NCBI GenBank assembly: GCA_040779335.1
Contig: JBFONV010000006.1
Location: forward strand, 124,001 to 188,000
DNA from: JBFONV01 sp040779335
Lineage (GTDB): Bacteria > Pseudomonadota > Gammaproteobacteria > Enterobacterales > Alteromonadaceae
Length of the DNA: 64,000 nt
Reading direction: 5' to 3'
Shown: positions 26,076 through 35,700 of the stretch, piece after piece
Layout: each line of letters starts with the position of its first letter
Position numbering within the stretch: the stretch's first letter is position 1
Notes under the pieces: model-generated
Database searches by the model: none
What the model was told of the DNA's origin: nothing
Seen by the model: the letters and a program-made list of their open reading frames with translations, nothing else
Translations under genes and position numbers: made by a program

Positions 26076-28979
26076 ATGTCATTCTACCCTGGTCAACGTT
26101 GGATAAGTGATGGAGAATCTGACCAAGGATTAGGTACTGTTACCGCCGTCGAGCACCGCTTTGTCACTATTGTCTTTACCGCGACTGGTGACGCTCGTCA
26201 ATATGCCATAGCCAATGCCCCGCTCACCCGCGTTATTTTCAATGTTGGTGACCATGTGCCCAGTCATGAAGGTTGGTTACTAAAAGTTGAATCAATTGAA
26301 GAAGATAATAACTTAATCACTTACCACGGTGTTCGCCAAGATACAAAAGAAGCGGCGTCTTTAAAAGAAGTGATGATAGACCACTTTATTAAGTTTAATA
26401 AGCCTCATGATCGTTTACTCAATGGTCAAGTTGACCGCCTCGACTGGTTTCAATTAAGAAAAGAGTGCTTACAGCACCAATTTACCCAGCAACAATCAGA
26501 ATTAATGGGCTTAACGGGCGGACGAGTGAGCTTGATCCCCCACCAATTATATATTGCCGAAGAAGTCGGTAGTCGCTTTGCCCCGCGCGTACTACTTGCC
26601 GATGAGGTTGGATTAGGTAAAACCATTGAAGCCGGATTAATTATTCACCAACAGTTGGTGAGTGGCCGCGCCCAACGTATTTTGATCATAGTGCCAGAGT
26701 CACTGGTTCATCAGTGGTTAGTAGAAATGCTGCGCCGATTCAATTTAAAGTTCAGTATTTTTGATCATGAGCGTTGTGTGGAAAGTGGTGAAGAAAACCC
26801 TTTTAGCGCGGAACAATTAGTCTTAGTAAATTTAGGTTTTATTACTGATAACCCACAGTGGTACGAAGCCCTTATTGCCGAAGATTGGGATCTGATGGTA
26901 GTTGATGAAGCGCATCACTTAAATTGGCAGCAAGACAATCCCAGTATTGAATATCAATGTATTGAGCAACTCACGCAAACCATTCCAGGTGTATTGCTAC
27001 TTACCGCCACTCCAGATCAATTAGGGCACGAAAGTCATTTTGCCCGTTTGCGATTACTCGATCCCGACAGATTTTTTGATTACCAAAAATTCACCGAAGA
27101 AGAAGCTCATTATACTGAGGTTGCTAATGCCGCTAACGCTATCGTTGCTGGTGATGCACTTACCCAAGATCAATCACAAACGCTACAAAATTTACTAAAA
27201 GAAAGTGACATTAGCGAGCAACTCATTGCCATTAATGCTCAAACAGGTAGCGACGACCAACCCGCTCGTCAGCAACTATTGAATCAGCTTTTAGACAGAC
27301 ACGGTACCGGACGCATTCTTTTTAGAAACAGTCGTAATACCATAAAAGGATTTCCTGAGCGCAAATTGTTAGCCTCTGAATTAACCATGCCAGAACAATA
27401 CCAAGAAAAATTGAATGACATGTTATTAGGTGGTGATTTAGAAAAATTAAAAGCATCGAAACAGGCGAAATACATTTTCACACCGGAAATATTATTTGGC
27501 TTAGAGCAGCACGAACAACATTGGACTGAATTTGATCCCCGTGTTGATTATTTGATCGACTTATTAAAGTCATTAAGAAAAGAAAAACTGTTAGTTATTT
27601 GCGCAAACGCACAAACCGCGATAGATCTTGAAAATATTCTTCGAGTAAAAGAAGGCATCAGAGCCGCAGTTTTTCATGAAGATTTAAGCATTTTTGAGCG
27701 CGATCGCGCCGCAGCCTATTTCGCCCAAGAAGAAGACAGCGCCCAGCTCTTATTATGTTCAGAAATTGGCAGTGAAGGTCGTAACTTTCAATTTGCTCAT
27801 CATTTAGTTTTGTTTGATTTACCCAGCAATCCTGATTTATTAGAACAGCGCATTGGTCGTTTAGATCGTATCGGACAAACCGAAATTATTCGTTTACATG
27901 TCCCTTATTTCGCTGAGTCTGCACAACAATTTTTATTCAAGTGGTATCACGAAAGTTTAAATGCTTTTGAACATACCTGTATAACAGGGCGGGTGGTTTT
28001 TGAAGCTTATGGTGAAGATTTATTTGAACTGGCACTTACCGATGAATGGCTGACAGCAAAAGGCGAGCAATTACTTAACGCTAGCCGAGAGAAACATTTG
28101 GCACTCAAGCAAGAACTAGAGTCTGGTCGAGATAAGTTGTTAGAGTTGCATTCTTCAGGGCAAGGCAAAGCACACGCGTTAGTTGAAAAAATAGAGCAAC
28201 TAGATCAGCAAATCACCTTGCCTCAATTCATGTTTCAAGTACTTGATGTCTTCGGCATTCAACAAGACGATAAAGCTGATAATGCCATTGCCCTTAACCC
28301 TAGTGAACATATGTTAAGTGCCAACTTTCCTTGCTTACCTGACGATGGCACTACCATCACATTTGATAGAGATACAGCGCTGGCTTGCGAGAATTATCAT
28401 CTACTGACCTGGGATCACCCAATGGTGCGCGGCTCAATGGATTTGGTCTTATCTGACGAAATTGGCAACGCCAGTATCGGCTTGTTGCAAAACCCAGCTT
28501 TGCCTGTAGGTACTTTCTTTTTAGAATGTTTGTTTACGGTTGAGGCAACCGCGCCAGCAAACCTGCAATTAGGTCGTTATTTACCCACCACGCCTATTCG
28601 AGTATTAGTCGACAAAAATGGTAATGATCTTGCTGATAAAATTGCGGAAAGCGTCTTAGATAAGCAGTTATCGCCCGTTAAAAAGCAAATGGCACTGCAA
28701 CTGGTTAAGGCATTAAAATCACAAGTGACACCACTGGTAGAGAAAGCAGAGCTTCATGCAAGTGCTCAAGTTAAAGCCATTCAAAACAAAGCGCTAATTA
28801 ATATGGAGACTACCTTAGGTGGTGAATATGAACGCTTAACAGCACTGCAGACAATCAACCCTAGTGTTCGCCAAGAAGAGTTGGATTTTGTTAAATTGCA
28901 ACAAGAAGAATTGCGTAACTATATTGATAAATCGCAAGTAAAATTTGAAGCAATACGCATGATCGTCGTCACCCATTAA
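26076..28979 (+). CDS. rapA: RNA polymerase-associated ATPase RapA
   Basis: 967 residues, as in E. coli RapA (968). It is a Swi2/Snf2-type translocase that recycles stalled RNA polymerase. It has N-terminal Tudor-like domains (FYPGQRWISDGESDQGLGTV), Walker A LLADEVGLGKTIEAGLI, the DEAH box VVDEAHHLNW, motif III LLLTATPDQLG, and helicase C motifs LLLCSEIGSEGRNFQFA and LLEQRIGRLDRIGQT. The ATG at 26076 is chosen with GGAG 9 bases upstream. It is followed after 10 bp by rluA, the order found in E. coli, so the two are probably one transcript. Confidence 0.97.
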   Translation: MSFYPGQRWISDGESDQGLGTVTAVEHRFVTIVFTATGDARQYAIANAPLTRVIFNVGDHVPSHEGWLLKVESIEEDNNLITYHGVRQDTKEAASLKEVMIDHFIKFNKPHDRLLNGQVDRLDWFQLRKECLQHQFTQQQSELMGLTGGRVSLIPHQLYIAEEVGSRFAPRVLLADEVGLGKTIEAGLIIHQQLVSGRAQRILIIVPESLVHQWLVEMLRRFNLKFSIFDHERCVESGEENPFSAEQLVLVNLGFITDNPQWYEALIAEDWDLMVVDEAHHLNWQQDNPSIEYQCIEQLTQTIPGVLLLTATPDQLGHESHFARLRLLDPDRFFDYQKFTEEEAHYTEVANAANAIVAGDALTQDQSQTLQNLLKESDISEQLIAINAQTGSDDQPARQQLLNQLLDRHGTGRILFRNSRNTIKGFPERKLLASELTMPEQYQEKLNDMLLGGDLEKLKASKQAKYIFTPEILFGLEQHEQHWTEFDPRVDYLIDLLKSLRKEKLLVICANAQTAIDLENILRVKEGIRAAVFHEDLSIFERDRAAAYFAQEEDSAQLLLCSEIGSEGRNFQFAHHLVLFDLPSNPDLLEQRIGRLDRIGQTEIIRLHVPYFAESAQQFLFKWYHESLNAFEHTCITGRVVFEAYGEDLFELALTDEWLTAKGEQLLNASREKHLALKQELESGRDKLLELHSSGQGKAHALVEKIEQLDQQITLPQFMFQVLDVFGIQQDDKADNAIALNPSEHMLSANFPCLPDDGTTITFDRDTALACENYHLLTWDHPMVRGSMDLVLSDEIGNASIGLLQNPALPVGTFFLECLFTVEATAPANLQLGRYLPTTPIRVLVDKNGNDLADKIAESVLDKQLSPVKKQMALQLVKALKSQVTPLVEKAELHASAQVKAIQNKALINMETTLGGEYERLTALQTINPSVRQEELDFVKLQQEELRNYIDKSQVKFEAIRMIVVTH

Positions 28980-28989
28980 GGCACAGTTT

Positions 28990-29658
28990 ATGGCAGCAAA
29001 CCCTGATTTTATTTATCAACCACCACAAAGCCCTTATCTAGACATTGTTTATCAAGATGATGATATTGTGGTACTCAATAAAAACAGTGGGTTGCTCTCA
29101 GTGCCCGGCCGCCTGCCCGAACACCAAGATTGTTTGCAAAATCGCGTTAATAGAGTATTGCCAAGTGCAACGATAGTGCACCGACTCGATATGGCGACAT
29201 CGGGCCTGCTAATAATGGCCTTGAATAAAGCAGCGCATGTTGAGATAAGTCGACAGTTTGAAAAACGCGAAACCCAAAAAAGCTATATTGCTAGAGTATA
29301 CGGACATATAGCTGACTTACAGGGTTCCGTTGACTTACCCTTAATTTGTGATTGGCCTAATCGCCCAAAACAAAAAGTCGACCATGAAAACGGCAAAAAA
29401 GCGCTAACACATTACCAAGTGTTAAGTAAAAATGACCATAGCACGCTGGTAGAATTAACCCCGATAACCGGACGTTCTCATCAATTACGGGTGCATATGT
29501 TATCAATGGGTCACCCTATTTTGGGCGACAGATTATACGCACATGATAAAGCGCTAACATCGAGCAATAGATTACAATTGCACGCCCAAACGCTGACCAT
29601 CACCCATCCAACAACAAAAATCACGCATACATTTTCTGTCGACTGCCCATTTAGATAA
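28990..29658 (+). CDS. rluA: Dual-specificity RNA pseudouridine synthase RluA
   Basis: 222 residues (E. coli 219). The family motif ATIVHRLDMATSGLLIMAL holds the catalytic Asp; TGRSHQLRVHMLSMGHPILGDRLYA is the conserved C-terminal block. There is no S4 domain, as expected for RluA rather than RluC/RluD. The E. coli enzyme modifies 23S rRNA U746 and U32 of several tRNAs. It lies directly after rapA in the conserved order. Confidence 0.93.
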   Translation: MAANPDFIYQPPQSPYLDIVYQDDDIVVLNKNSGLLSVPGRLPEHQDCLQNRVNRVLPSATIVHRLDMATSGLLIMALNKAAHVEISRQFEKRETQKSYIARVYGHIADLQGSVDLPLICDWPNRPKQKVDHENGKKALTHYQVLSKNDHSTLVELTPITGRSHQLRVHMLSMGHPILGDRLYAHDKALTSSNRLQLHAQTLTITHPTTKITHTFSVDCPFR

Positions 29659-29746
29659 ACGTTGGCTTAAACCGTTGCATAAACAATAATAAAGAATAAC
29701 CTTGTTGGGCCGATATCAATACATGCAATCAAACATTGGAGCGAGT

Positions 29747-30703
29747 GTGTTTCGAGTGAGTATTTTCAAACTATTTTTCTTTTTAGTTATATTGACGGTA
29801 TTACCTTCAATTTCGGCACAAGATGAAAATACCCCCGATCCTGATACTGCTGCAGAACAAACAGCGCCTCCCGCAGAGCAAAGCACAGAATCGAGTGATG
29901 AAGGTGATAGTTCAAAAAAGGTGATTTTTAATCGTAGCAAGGTAGAAATAGCTCCTCCCATTGCTTTGGATAAACAGCAAAAAGACGATCTGGAACACTA
30001 TTTACCCGAAAATGAAATTGAACAACTATTGGCAGGCGAAGAACAATTCATTTCATTAAAACAAGCCAGTAAAACCAGAAATAGCAAGGGGGTAGTTGTT
30101 TTTATTCCTGATTGGCAGCAAACACCTGTCAGCCCTAAAGCCATTAATTTTTTGCGCAACGCTTTACCGACAAAAGGTTGGGTAACCATAGCGATGCAGC
30201 CACCCTTAAAACCAATTGACTATCCATCACTACTTGAAGATAACGCTGCACGCATTGAGGCAAATAAGCAGGCATTGCAAACATACCAAGCAGACCTAAC
30301 CACTAAGCTACAAGCGGTGATGGATAAAACTAAAAACTACCCTGGTATTATTTTATTGATCACTCAAGGAAATAACGCAGGTATCTTGTTCAATTTATAT
30401 CAGCAAAACAAACTGCCATCACCAACCGCGCTAATCATGCTAAGCGCGCACATGCTCACGAAAGAAGATAACCAGCAGTTTGCTGCTAATATGGCTAAAT
30501 CAAGCTTTCCTGTGTTTGACCTGTTACTAACAAAAGATCACCCGCAGGTAGCTAGCAGTGCTAACTTAAGAAAAATAGCCGTTGATAAAGAAATGAAGAT
30601 TTTTTATCGTCAACGCGTTATCTCAAATCAAACCCCCAGTTATTATCCGCAAAAAACGTTACTCAAAGAAATAGATAGTTGGCTGAAATCAGTAGGTTGG
30701 TAA
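29747..30703 (+). CDS. DUF3530 family exported protein
   Basis: 318 residues from the GTG at 29747, which has GGAG 5 bases upstream and gives a clean signal peptide (FRVSIFKLFFFLVILTVLPS, cleaved near SA-QDE). In-frame starts at 29702 (TTG) and 29723 (ATG) have poor sites. After an acidic low-complexity stretch (DPDTAAEQTAPPAEQSTES) comes an alpha/beta-hydrolase-like fold: VVVFIPDWQQTPVSPKAINF, GWVTIAMQPP, IILLITQGNNAGILFNLY (where GxSxG would be, here TQGNN). DUF3530 is the family I recognise. The degenerate nucleophile motif questions hydrolase activity. It is convergent with djlA. Confidence 0.75.
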   Translation: MFRVSIFKLFFFLVILTVLPSISAQDENTPDPDTAAEQTAPPAEQSTESSDEGDSSKKVIFNRSKVEIAPPIALDKQQKDDLEHYLPENEIEQLLAGEEQFISLKQASKTRNSKGVVVFIPDWQQTPVSPKAINFLRNALPTKGWVTIAMQPPLKPIDYPSLLEDNAARIEANKQALQTYQADLTTKLQAVMDKTKNYPGIILLITQGNNAGILFNLYQQNKLPSPTALIMLSAHMLTKEDNQQFAANMAKSSFPVFDLLLTKDHPQVASSANLRKIAVDKEMKIFYRQRVISNQTPSYYPQKTLLKEIDSWLKSVGW

Positions 30704-30721
30704 TAAAACAGTTAGATAATG

Positions 30722-31516
30722 CTATGATTTTTGCGCACTAATCAATTCATATGCGGCCTGTATGTCTTGTGTTTTTTGTTTAGCAACGTCCATCATTTCT
30801 GGTGGTAAACCTTTAGCGACAAGTTTATCAGGGTGATGTTGTGCCATAAGTTTTTTATAAGCCTTTTTGATTTCTTTAATAGGCATATCTTTAGTCACGC
30901 CCAATAATTTATAGGCATTTTCAAGTTGTTGGCCACCATTATGGCCTTGAGATGATTGTTGTTGGTGGAATTGCGCACCGGCAATAATCATTTCCAGCAA
31001 CTTATCTAATTCACGTGATGAAAACCCCAGTAGTTGTGCAACATTATGCAATGCACTGCGTTCTTGCGGGTCTAACTGCCCATCAGCAAACGCTACTTGA
31101 ATTTGTATTTCTAAAAAAAGTAACAGTAAATCATGGCGACTACGGCAACTGTTTTTAAATGCTGAAATTCGCTCTTCTAGTGGGAATCCCGCCATTTTCC
31201 CTTCACGAAATGCATCTTGCGCCTGTTGTTTTAGCTCTCGATTTAAGCCAAGTTTATCCATATAGCTCTGAGCAAAAGCAATTTCATGCTGGGTCACACG
31301 GCCATTGGCCTTAGCGATATAGCCCATCGTAGAAAAGGTGGTATAAAAAAACGCGGCTTGACGTTCAGCGTCGTTATTGGCGCTAAATTGATTAAAATCA
31401 AATGACCGTCCTTTATCAAAGTTATGTCCTAACCACAGCCCTATTAGCGCACCGAAGATATTTCTGGTCAACATAAAGCCAAAAATAAAACCCAGTACCT
31501 TTCCCCAAATGCGCAT
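30722..31516 (-). CDS. djlA: Co-chaperone DjlA (TerB-like and J domain)
   Basis: 264 residues from the ATG at 31516, which has AGAGGG 6 bases upstream and matches the E. coli N-terminus (MRIWGKVLGFIFG against MQYWGKIIGVAVA). The order is a membrane-anchor helix with glycine spacing (NIFGALIGLWLGHNFD), a TerB-like helical domain (GYIAKANGRVTQHEIAFAQ, FADGQLDPQERSALHNVAQ), and a C-terminal J domain with HPD in LMAQHHPDKLVAKG. It stimulates DnaK and is linked to envelope stress signalling in E. coli. It follows murU and amgK on the same strand. Confidence 0.94.
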   Translation of the reverse strand: MRIWGKVLGFIFGFMLTRNIFGALIGLWLGHNFDKGRSFDFNQFSANNDAERQAAFFYTTFSTMGYIAKANGRVTQHEIAFAQSYMDKLGLNRELKQQAQDAFREGKMAGFPLEERISAFKNSCRSRHDLLLLFLEIQIQVAFADGQLDPQERSALHNVAQLLGFSSRELDKLLEMIIAGAQFHQQQSSQGHNGGQQLENAYKLLGVTKDMPIKEIKKAYKKLMAQHHPDKLVAKGLPPEMMDVAKQKTQDIQAAYELISAQKS

Positions 31517-31563
31517 TGTCTGCCCTCTCATCTTTAACAACCCCAACTAGGGTTAAGCTATTT

Positions 31564-32241
31564 TTATTGCAATTGATTATTCAATTCTTGTAAACGCTGT
31601 GGCGTGCCAATATCAGCCCAAAATTCGGCTAACAACTCTGCTGAAATAGCGTTATCATCAATGGCTTTTCTTAACATAGGTGCTAGCGGTAAAACTGTAT
31701 TGGTACCTCTATCACCATTAAAGAAGTCCGGCCGATAAAGCCCTATTCCACTAAATGTATAAGCTTGGCTTTGTTTGATATAGTTATTACTAACCGTTTT
31801 ATTTAACAGGTAAAAGTCACCGTTAAGGTTGTGCTCAGGATTATTTACCAACCATAAATGCGCCAAGGTTTCTTTCGTTAATTGGGGCAAGTGAGTAAAA
31901 TCAAAATCTGTATAAACATCACCGTTAATAACTAAAAAAGGCTCATTGCCTAATAAGGGCAATGCTTGGATGATACCGCCAGCCGTTTCCAAAGCGCCCT
32001 CACTCTCTGCACTATACTCAATAACCGCACCGAATTGCTGACCATTCCCTAAATACTGAACAATTTGTTCACCTAACCACGCATGATTAATAACAATCTC
32101 AGTGATGCCTGCGGCAACCAACTTACGGATCAAATGCTCGATTAAAGGCATTCCAGCAATTTTTAATAACGGTTTAGGGCAACTATCCGTTAACGGCTTC
32201 ATTCTTTCGCCGCGACCCGCAGCCAAAATCATTGCTTTCAT
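31564..32241 (-). CDS. murU: N-acetylmuramate alpha-1-phosphate uridylyltransferase
   Basis: A 225-residue nucleotidyltransferase with the signature MKAMILAAGRGERMKPLTD and PKPLLKIAGMPLIEHLI, and the metal-binding NGDVYTDFDFT. Adjacent amgK identifies it as MurU, which turns MurNAc-1-phosphate and UTP into UDP-MurNAc in the peptidoglycan recycling route that bypasses de novo synthesis (and fosfomycin) in Pseudomonas. It begins 6 bp after amgK, so the pair is one operon. Confidence 0.9.
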   Translation of the reverse strand: MKAMILAAGRGERMKPLTDSCPKPLLKIAGMPLIEHLIRKLVAAGITEIVINHAWLGEQIVQYLGNGQQFGAVIEYSAESEGALETAGGIIQALPLLGNEPFLVINGDVYTDFDFTHLPQLTKETLAHLWLVNNPEHNLNGDFYLLNKTVSNNYIKQSQAYTFSGIGLYRPDFFNGDRGTNTVLPLAPMLRKAIDDNAISAELLAEFWADIGTPQRLQELNNQLQ

Positions 32242-32247
32242 ATAAGG

Positions 32248-33297
32248 TTATTCACGATTCGTTGAAGTATTCATTTGTAACAAAGCTGGTAACACCCGAT
32301 GTTTTACTAAGGTATGTAAAAATTCAAGCTCTGGATATTTAGCACAAATGTCGACGATATAAGATAAAGTCAACGGTATATCTTGTAAATAGCCACATTT
32401 TTGATCTCGATGATATAAGCGGGCAAAGATACCGCTCGCTTTGACATGGCGTTGTATGCCGGTTAAGTCAAACCACCGTTGCCATTGCGTCTCATTAAAT
32501 TTCTGCTGGCAAAGCTTAGGCGCGATGGTTTCAACAAAATAGTGAAATAACGGCGCTATATTTTGCTCCGGCCAACGTCGATAGCAATCTCGTAATAAAG
32601 AGACAACGTCATAGGTAATAGGACCCATTACCGCGTCTTGAAAATCAATGATGCCAAGTTGTTCATCTTTCAGTATCATAATGTTTCGACTATGAAAATC
32701 TCGATGCATAACGACACGTGGCTGCGCCATAACGTTATCAACGAGGACCTCAAAACAAGCATCTAATTTTTGTTGCTCTGGTGCCGACAGCGTTAACTGC
32801 AAATGTTGTTTTAATAACCAGTCTTTAAAGATCGTTAACTCAGTCAACACAAACGCTTCATCATAAACCGGGATTTGGTAGTGCTCATCGACGGTTGCAT
32901 GAGCGACAGACTCAAGTATATCGATGGCTTGACGATAATAATGACTCATATTCTCTAGGGTTAGCACATCTGCCAACAAATGATCACCAAAATCACTCAA
33001 GCAAAAAAATCCTTGTTGCGGATCACATGCGATGATCTCGGGTACAGCAATACCTTGGTCATTAAAGGCTTTTTGCAAGGCAATAAAGCCCTGATTATTT
33101 GATAATTCTACTGGTGCATCAACAGCAACAAATGATTGATTTTTAATGTTTATTCTATAGTAACATCTAAAACCTGCATCCCCAGACATAGGGACTAGCG
33201 CAATATTTTCATCAAGAAATACTTGCGACAGCCATTGAAGCAACGCTTTTTCTTGCAGTGAATAATCAGCCAAGCTTCCTTCTTTTTCTAAAAGCAT
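32248..33297 (-). CDS. amgK: Anomeric MurNAc/GlcNAc kinase
   Basis: A 349-residue aminoglycoside-phosphotransferase-fold kinase. The catalytic loop is VVMHRDFHSRNIMILKDE and the metal-binding motif is LGIIDFQDAVMGPITYDVVSLLRDCY. Together with murU downstream this is the AmgK-MurU recycling pair, which phosphorylates MurNAc or GlcNAc at C1. It is divergent from lptD, with 113 bp between starts, as in Pseudomonas. Its GlcNAc activity could tie into the chitin locus at 1-13 kb, but that is only inference. Confidence 0.9.
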   Translation of the reverse strand: MLLEKEGSLADYSLQEKALLQWLSQVFLDENIALVPMSGDAGFRCYYRINIKNQSFVAVDAPVELSNNQGFIALQKAFNDQGIAVPEIIACDPQQGFFCLSDFGDHLLADVLTLENMSHYYRQAIDILESVAHATVDEHYQIPVYDEAFVLTELTIFKDWLLKQHLQLTLSAPEQQKLDACFEVLVDNVMAQPRVVMHRDFHSRNIMILKDEQLGIIDFQDAVMGPITYDVVSLLRDCYRRWPEQNIAPLFHYFVETIAPKLCQQKFNETQWQRWFDLTGIQRHVKASGIFARLYHRDQKCGYLQDIPLTLSYIVDICAKYPELEFLHTLVKHRVLPALLQMNTSTNRE

Positions 33298-33410
33298 TTA
33301 TACAACCAAATAGCGAGATTATTAAAATTGCTATATTATAGCGAGGTTTGCGGCTAAAATGCAGCAAGTGTATTTGTAGCCCTTTTTAGATTTCAGTTTT
33401 CGGACCTTAA

Positions 33411-35681
33411 ATGCTTTTTCCCCGTCTTATATTTATCTTTGTTTGCTTGTTCTGTATATCAGCGAATGTTGTCGCTGAACCGTTAGAAGACCAAGCCATA
33501 AATACAGCAATGGTTTGTCCAATCCCTAGCTACGAGAAGCTCAGTGAGGATAGTTCGCTCTTAGATAACACCGTGGTAAAAATCATCTCCAAAACCTCTA
33601 CCATAGAAAAAGATCAACTGGCTAAATTTTCCGGTGGCGTTACTCTGATAAAAAAACAGCAAACCATTGTCGCTGATGAAGTCGAAGTTAATCGTCAAAA
33701 AGCCTTGATCAACGCTCAGGGCAATATTCATTTTCAAAATAACAACATCAATATTTTTGCCGACCAACTAAAGGCTAGTGAATCTTCTAATGCCACCACA
33801 CTTACCAAAACGTCATACCAATTAACGAACAGACCTGGGCATGGCGGTGCAAATTTAATTTCGGTAGATGCTGACGGTACACTTATTTTGCAAGACTCAA
33901 GTTTTACTACTTGTTATGGTGAGGTGCCTGACTGGGAGTTAAATGCTAGTGAGATCAGTATTTCTAAAAATGAAAAAAGTTTGCAAGCCTATAATGCTCG
34001 CTTTCATTTGTTCGGCGTGCCAGTAATATATATCCCTTATTTTTCAGTGCCTATCAGTGATGAAAGACAATCTGGATTTTTGTACCCAAAAATAAAATCG
34101 TCAAATAAAACCGGCCTGGAAGTCGAACTCCCTTATTATTGGAATATCGCAGAAAATATCGATGCGACCTTTACTCCAAGGATCATGTCAAAACGTGGGA
34201 CTCAATTACTCACCGAATTTCGATATTTATCGGGCCTGCAATCGGGTGTAATTGATTTAGAATATTTGCAAAGTGACAATGAAGTTAGTAACGATGACAG
34301 TGCTCGATATTTAGCTCGCTTTCAACACACAGGGACATTTTCAGATAATTTTCGAGCTTATATTGATTACACCACCATCAGTGACGATAATTATTTAGTT
34401 GATTTAGGTAGCCGGCAATACAATTCAAACGATGCCTACCTTTATCAAATCGGCGAATTATCTTATTTTGGAGAGCAATGGCAGGCTACCATGAAACTGC
34501 AAGACTTTGAGGTGCTTGGTGATCATGTTCAAAGTTATACTACCGTTCCTCAAGTAGAAATTAAGCATCAAACAGAACTCCCCTTTTGGAATGGCCTATT
34601 TGATATTTATTCAGAACTGAGTCGATTTGAAGCCGTTGACAGAGAGTTACCTGAAGCAGAGCGATATCATATTGAATCAGGCGTTACTTTTCCGTTAGCG
34701 ACCCCAGCGTGGTTTTTAACCTCTGAATTAAAATTGCTGCACACCTATTATAAGCAAGACCGATTAGCAGCCAATAGTACGCTAACGGAAACGGTGAATC
34801 GTACTTTACCAAAGGTTCGGTTTCACGGTGGTTTTAACTTAGACAGAGAAATGACCTATTTAGGCCAAGGCTATACGCAAACCTTAGAACCACAAATACA
34901 ATATTTATACATTCCCGATAAAGATCAAAGCGGCATAGGTTTATACGACACGACAACATTGCAAGATGATTATAATGGCTTGTTTCGCGACAGACGTTAT
35001 AGTGGTTTAGACAGAATCGCCCAAGCGAATCAATATTCTTGGGGACTTACCAGTCGCATTCTAAACCCGTCAAATCAAGAGTTGTTTAGATTAAGTGTTG
35101 GGAAAGTTGTGTATCTTAATAACTCTAATATTGACAATGGTATCGCCGCCAATGAGTCTGCTATTGCTGCCGATGCCTATTATCAGTTTAATAACCGATG
35201 GCAATTTAGTGGCGATATTCAATATAATACCAAAACCGATCAAACCAATAAAAGTCAGGTTAATGTTGATTATCACATTAATAAAAAAAATTCGATCCAA
35301 TTGAACCATAGATACACTCGTAATGTCTCAGGTACTAGCCTAGAACAATTGTCGGTACTTGCGAGCACAACCGTAAATAAAAACTGGCAGTTGGTTGGTC
35401 GAATAACACGAGATTTACAAAATAAGCGCGGCATAGAAAGCTACGCTGGAATACAATATGAAAGCTGTTGTTGGGCATTACGATTATCATATCACCGTCA
35501 TATTGCGTCTAATTTAGACCAACAAAATCATATAACCACAGGCCGCGATGAATTTGATAGCGGTTTTATGTTATGGTTTGACATCAATGGTATGAGCAGC
35601 CAGCGCTCAAACAACAGTACGGAAGATATGTTTAACAGCAGTATCTTTGGCTATAAACGCCCATATTTTCTCAATAACTAA
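33411..35681 (+). CDS. lptD: LPS-assembly protein LptD
   Basis: 756 residues (E. coli 784) with a signal peptide (MLFPRLIFIFVCLFCISANV, cleaved near VVA-EPL). Residues about 60-200 form the LptA-like periplasmic jelly roll (FSGGVTLIKKQQTIVADEVEVN), and the rest is the 26-strand barrel. The cysteines needed for the two inter-domain disulfides are all present: C36, C168 and the adjacent pair C686-C687. LptD with LptE inserts LPS in the outer leaflet. It leads the conserved lptD-surA-pdxA-rsmA-apaG-apaH operon. Confidence 0.97.
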   Translation: MLFPRLIFIFVCLFCISANVVAEPLEDQAINTAMVCPIPSYEKLSEDSSLLDNTVVKIISKTSTIEKDQLAKFSGGVTLIKKQQTIVADEVEVNRQKALINAQGNIHFQNNNINIFADQLKASESSNATTLTKTSYQLTNRPGHGGANLISVDADGTLILQDSSFTTCYGEVPDWELNASEISISKNEKSLQAYNARFHLFGVPVIYIPYFSVPISDERQSGFLYPKIKSSNKTGLEVELPYYWNIAENIDATFTPRIMSKRGTQLLTEFRYLSGLQSGVIDLEYLQSDNEVSNDDSARYLARFQHTGTFSDNFRAYIDYTTISDDNYLVDLGSRQYNSNDAYLYQIGELSYFGEQWQATMKLQDFEVLGDHVQSYTTVPQVEIKHQTELPFWNGLFDIYSELSRFEAVDRELPEAERYHIESGVTFPLATPAWFLTSELKLLHTYYKQDRLAANSTLTETVNRTLPKVRFHGGFNLDREMTYLGQGYTQTLEPQIQYLYIPDKDQSGIGLYDTTTLQDDYNGLFRDRRYSGLDRIAQANQYSWGLTSRILNPSNQELFRLSVGKVVYLNNSNIDNGIAANESAIAADAYYQFNNRWQFSGDIQYNTKTDQTNKSQVNVDYHINKKNSIQLNHRYTRNVSGTSLEQLSVLASTTVNKNWQLVGRITRDLQNKRGIESYAGIQYESCCWALRLSYHRHIASNLDQQNHITTGRDEFDSGFMLWFDINGMSSQRSNNSTEDMFNSSIFGYKRPYFLNN

Positions 35682-35700
35682 CTAAGAAATATTAGGTTAC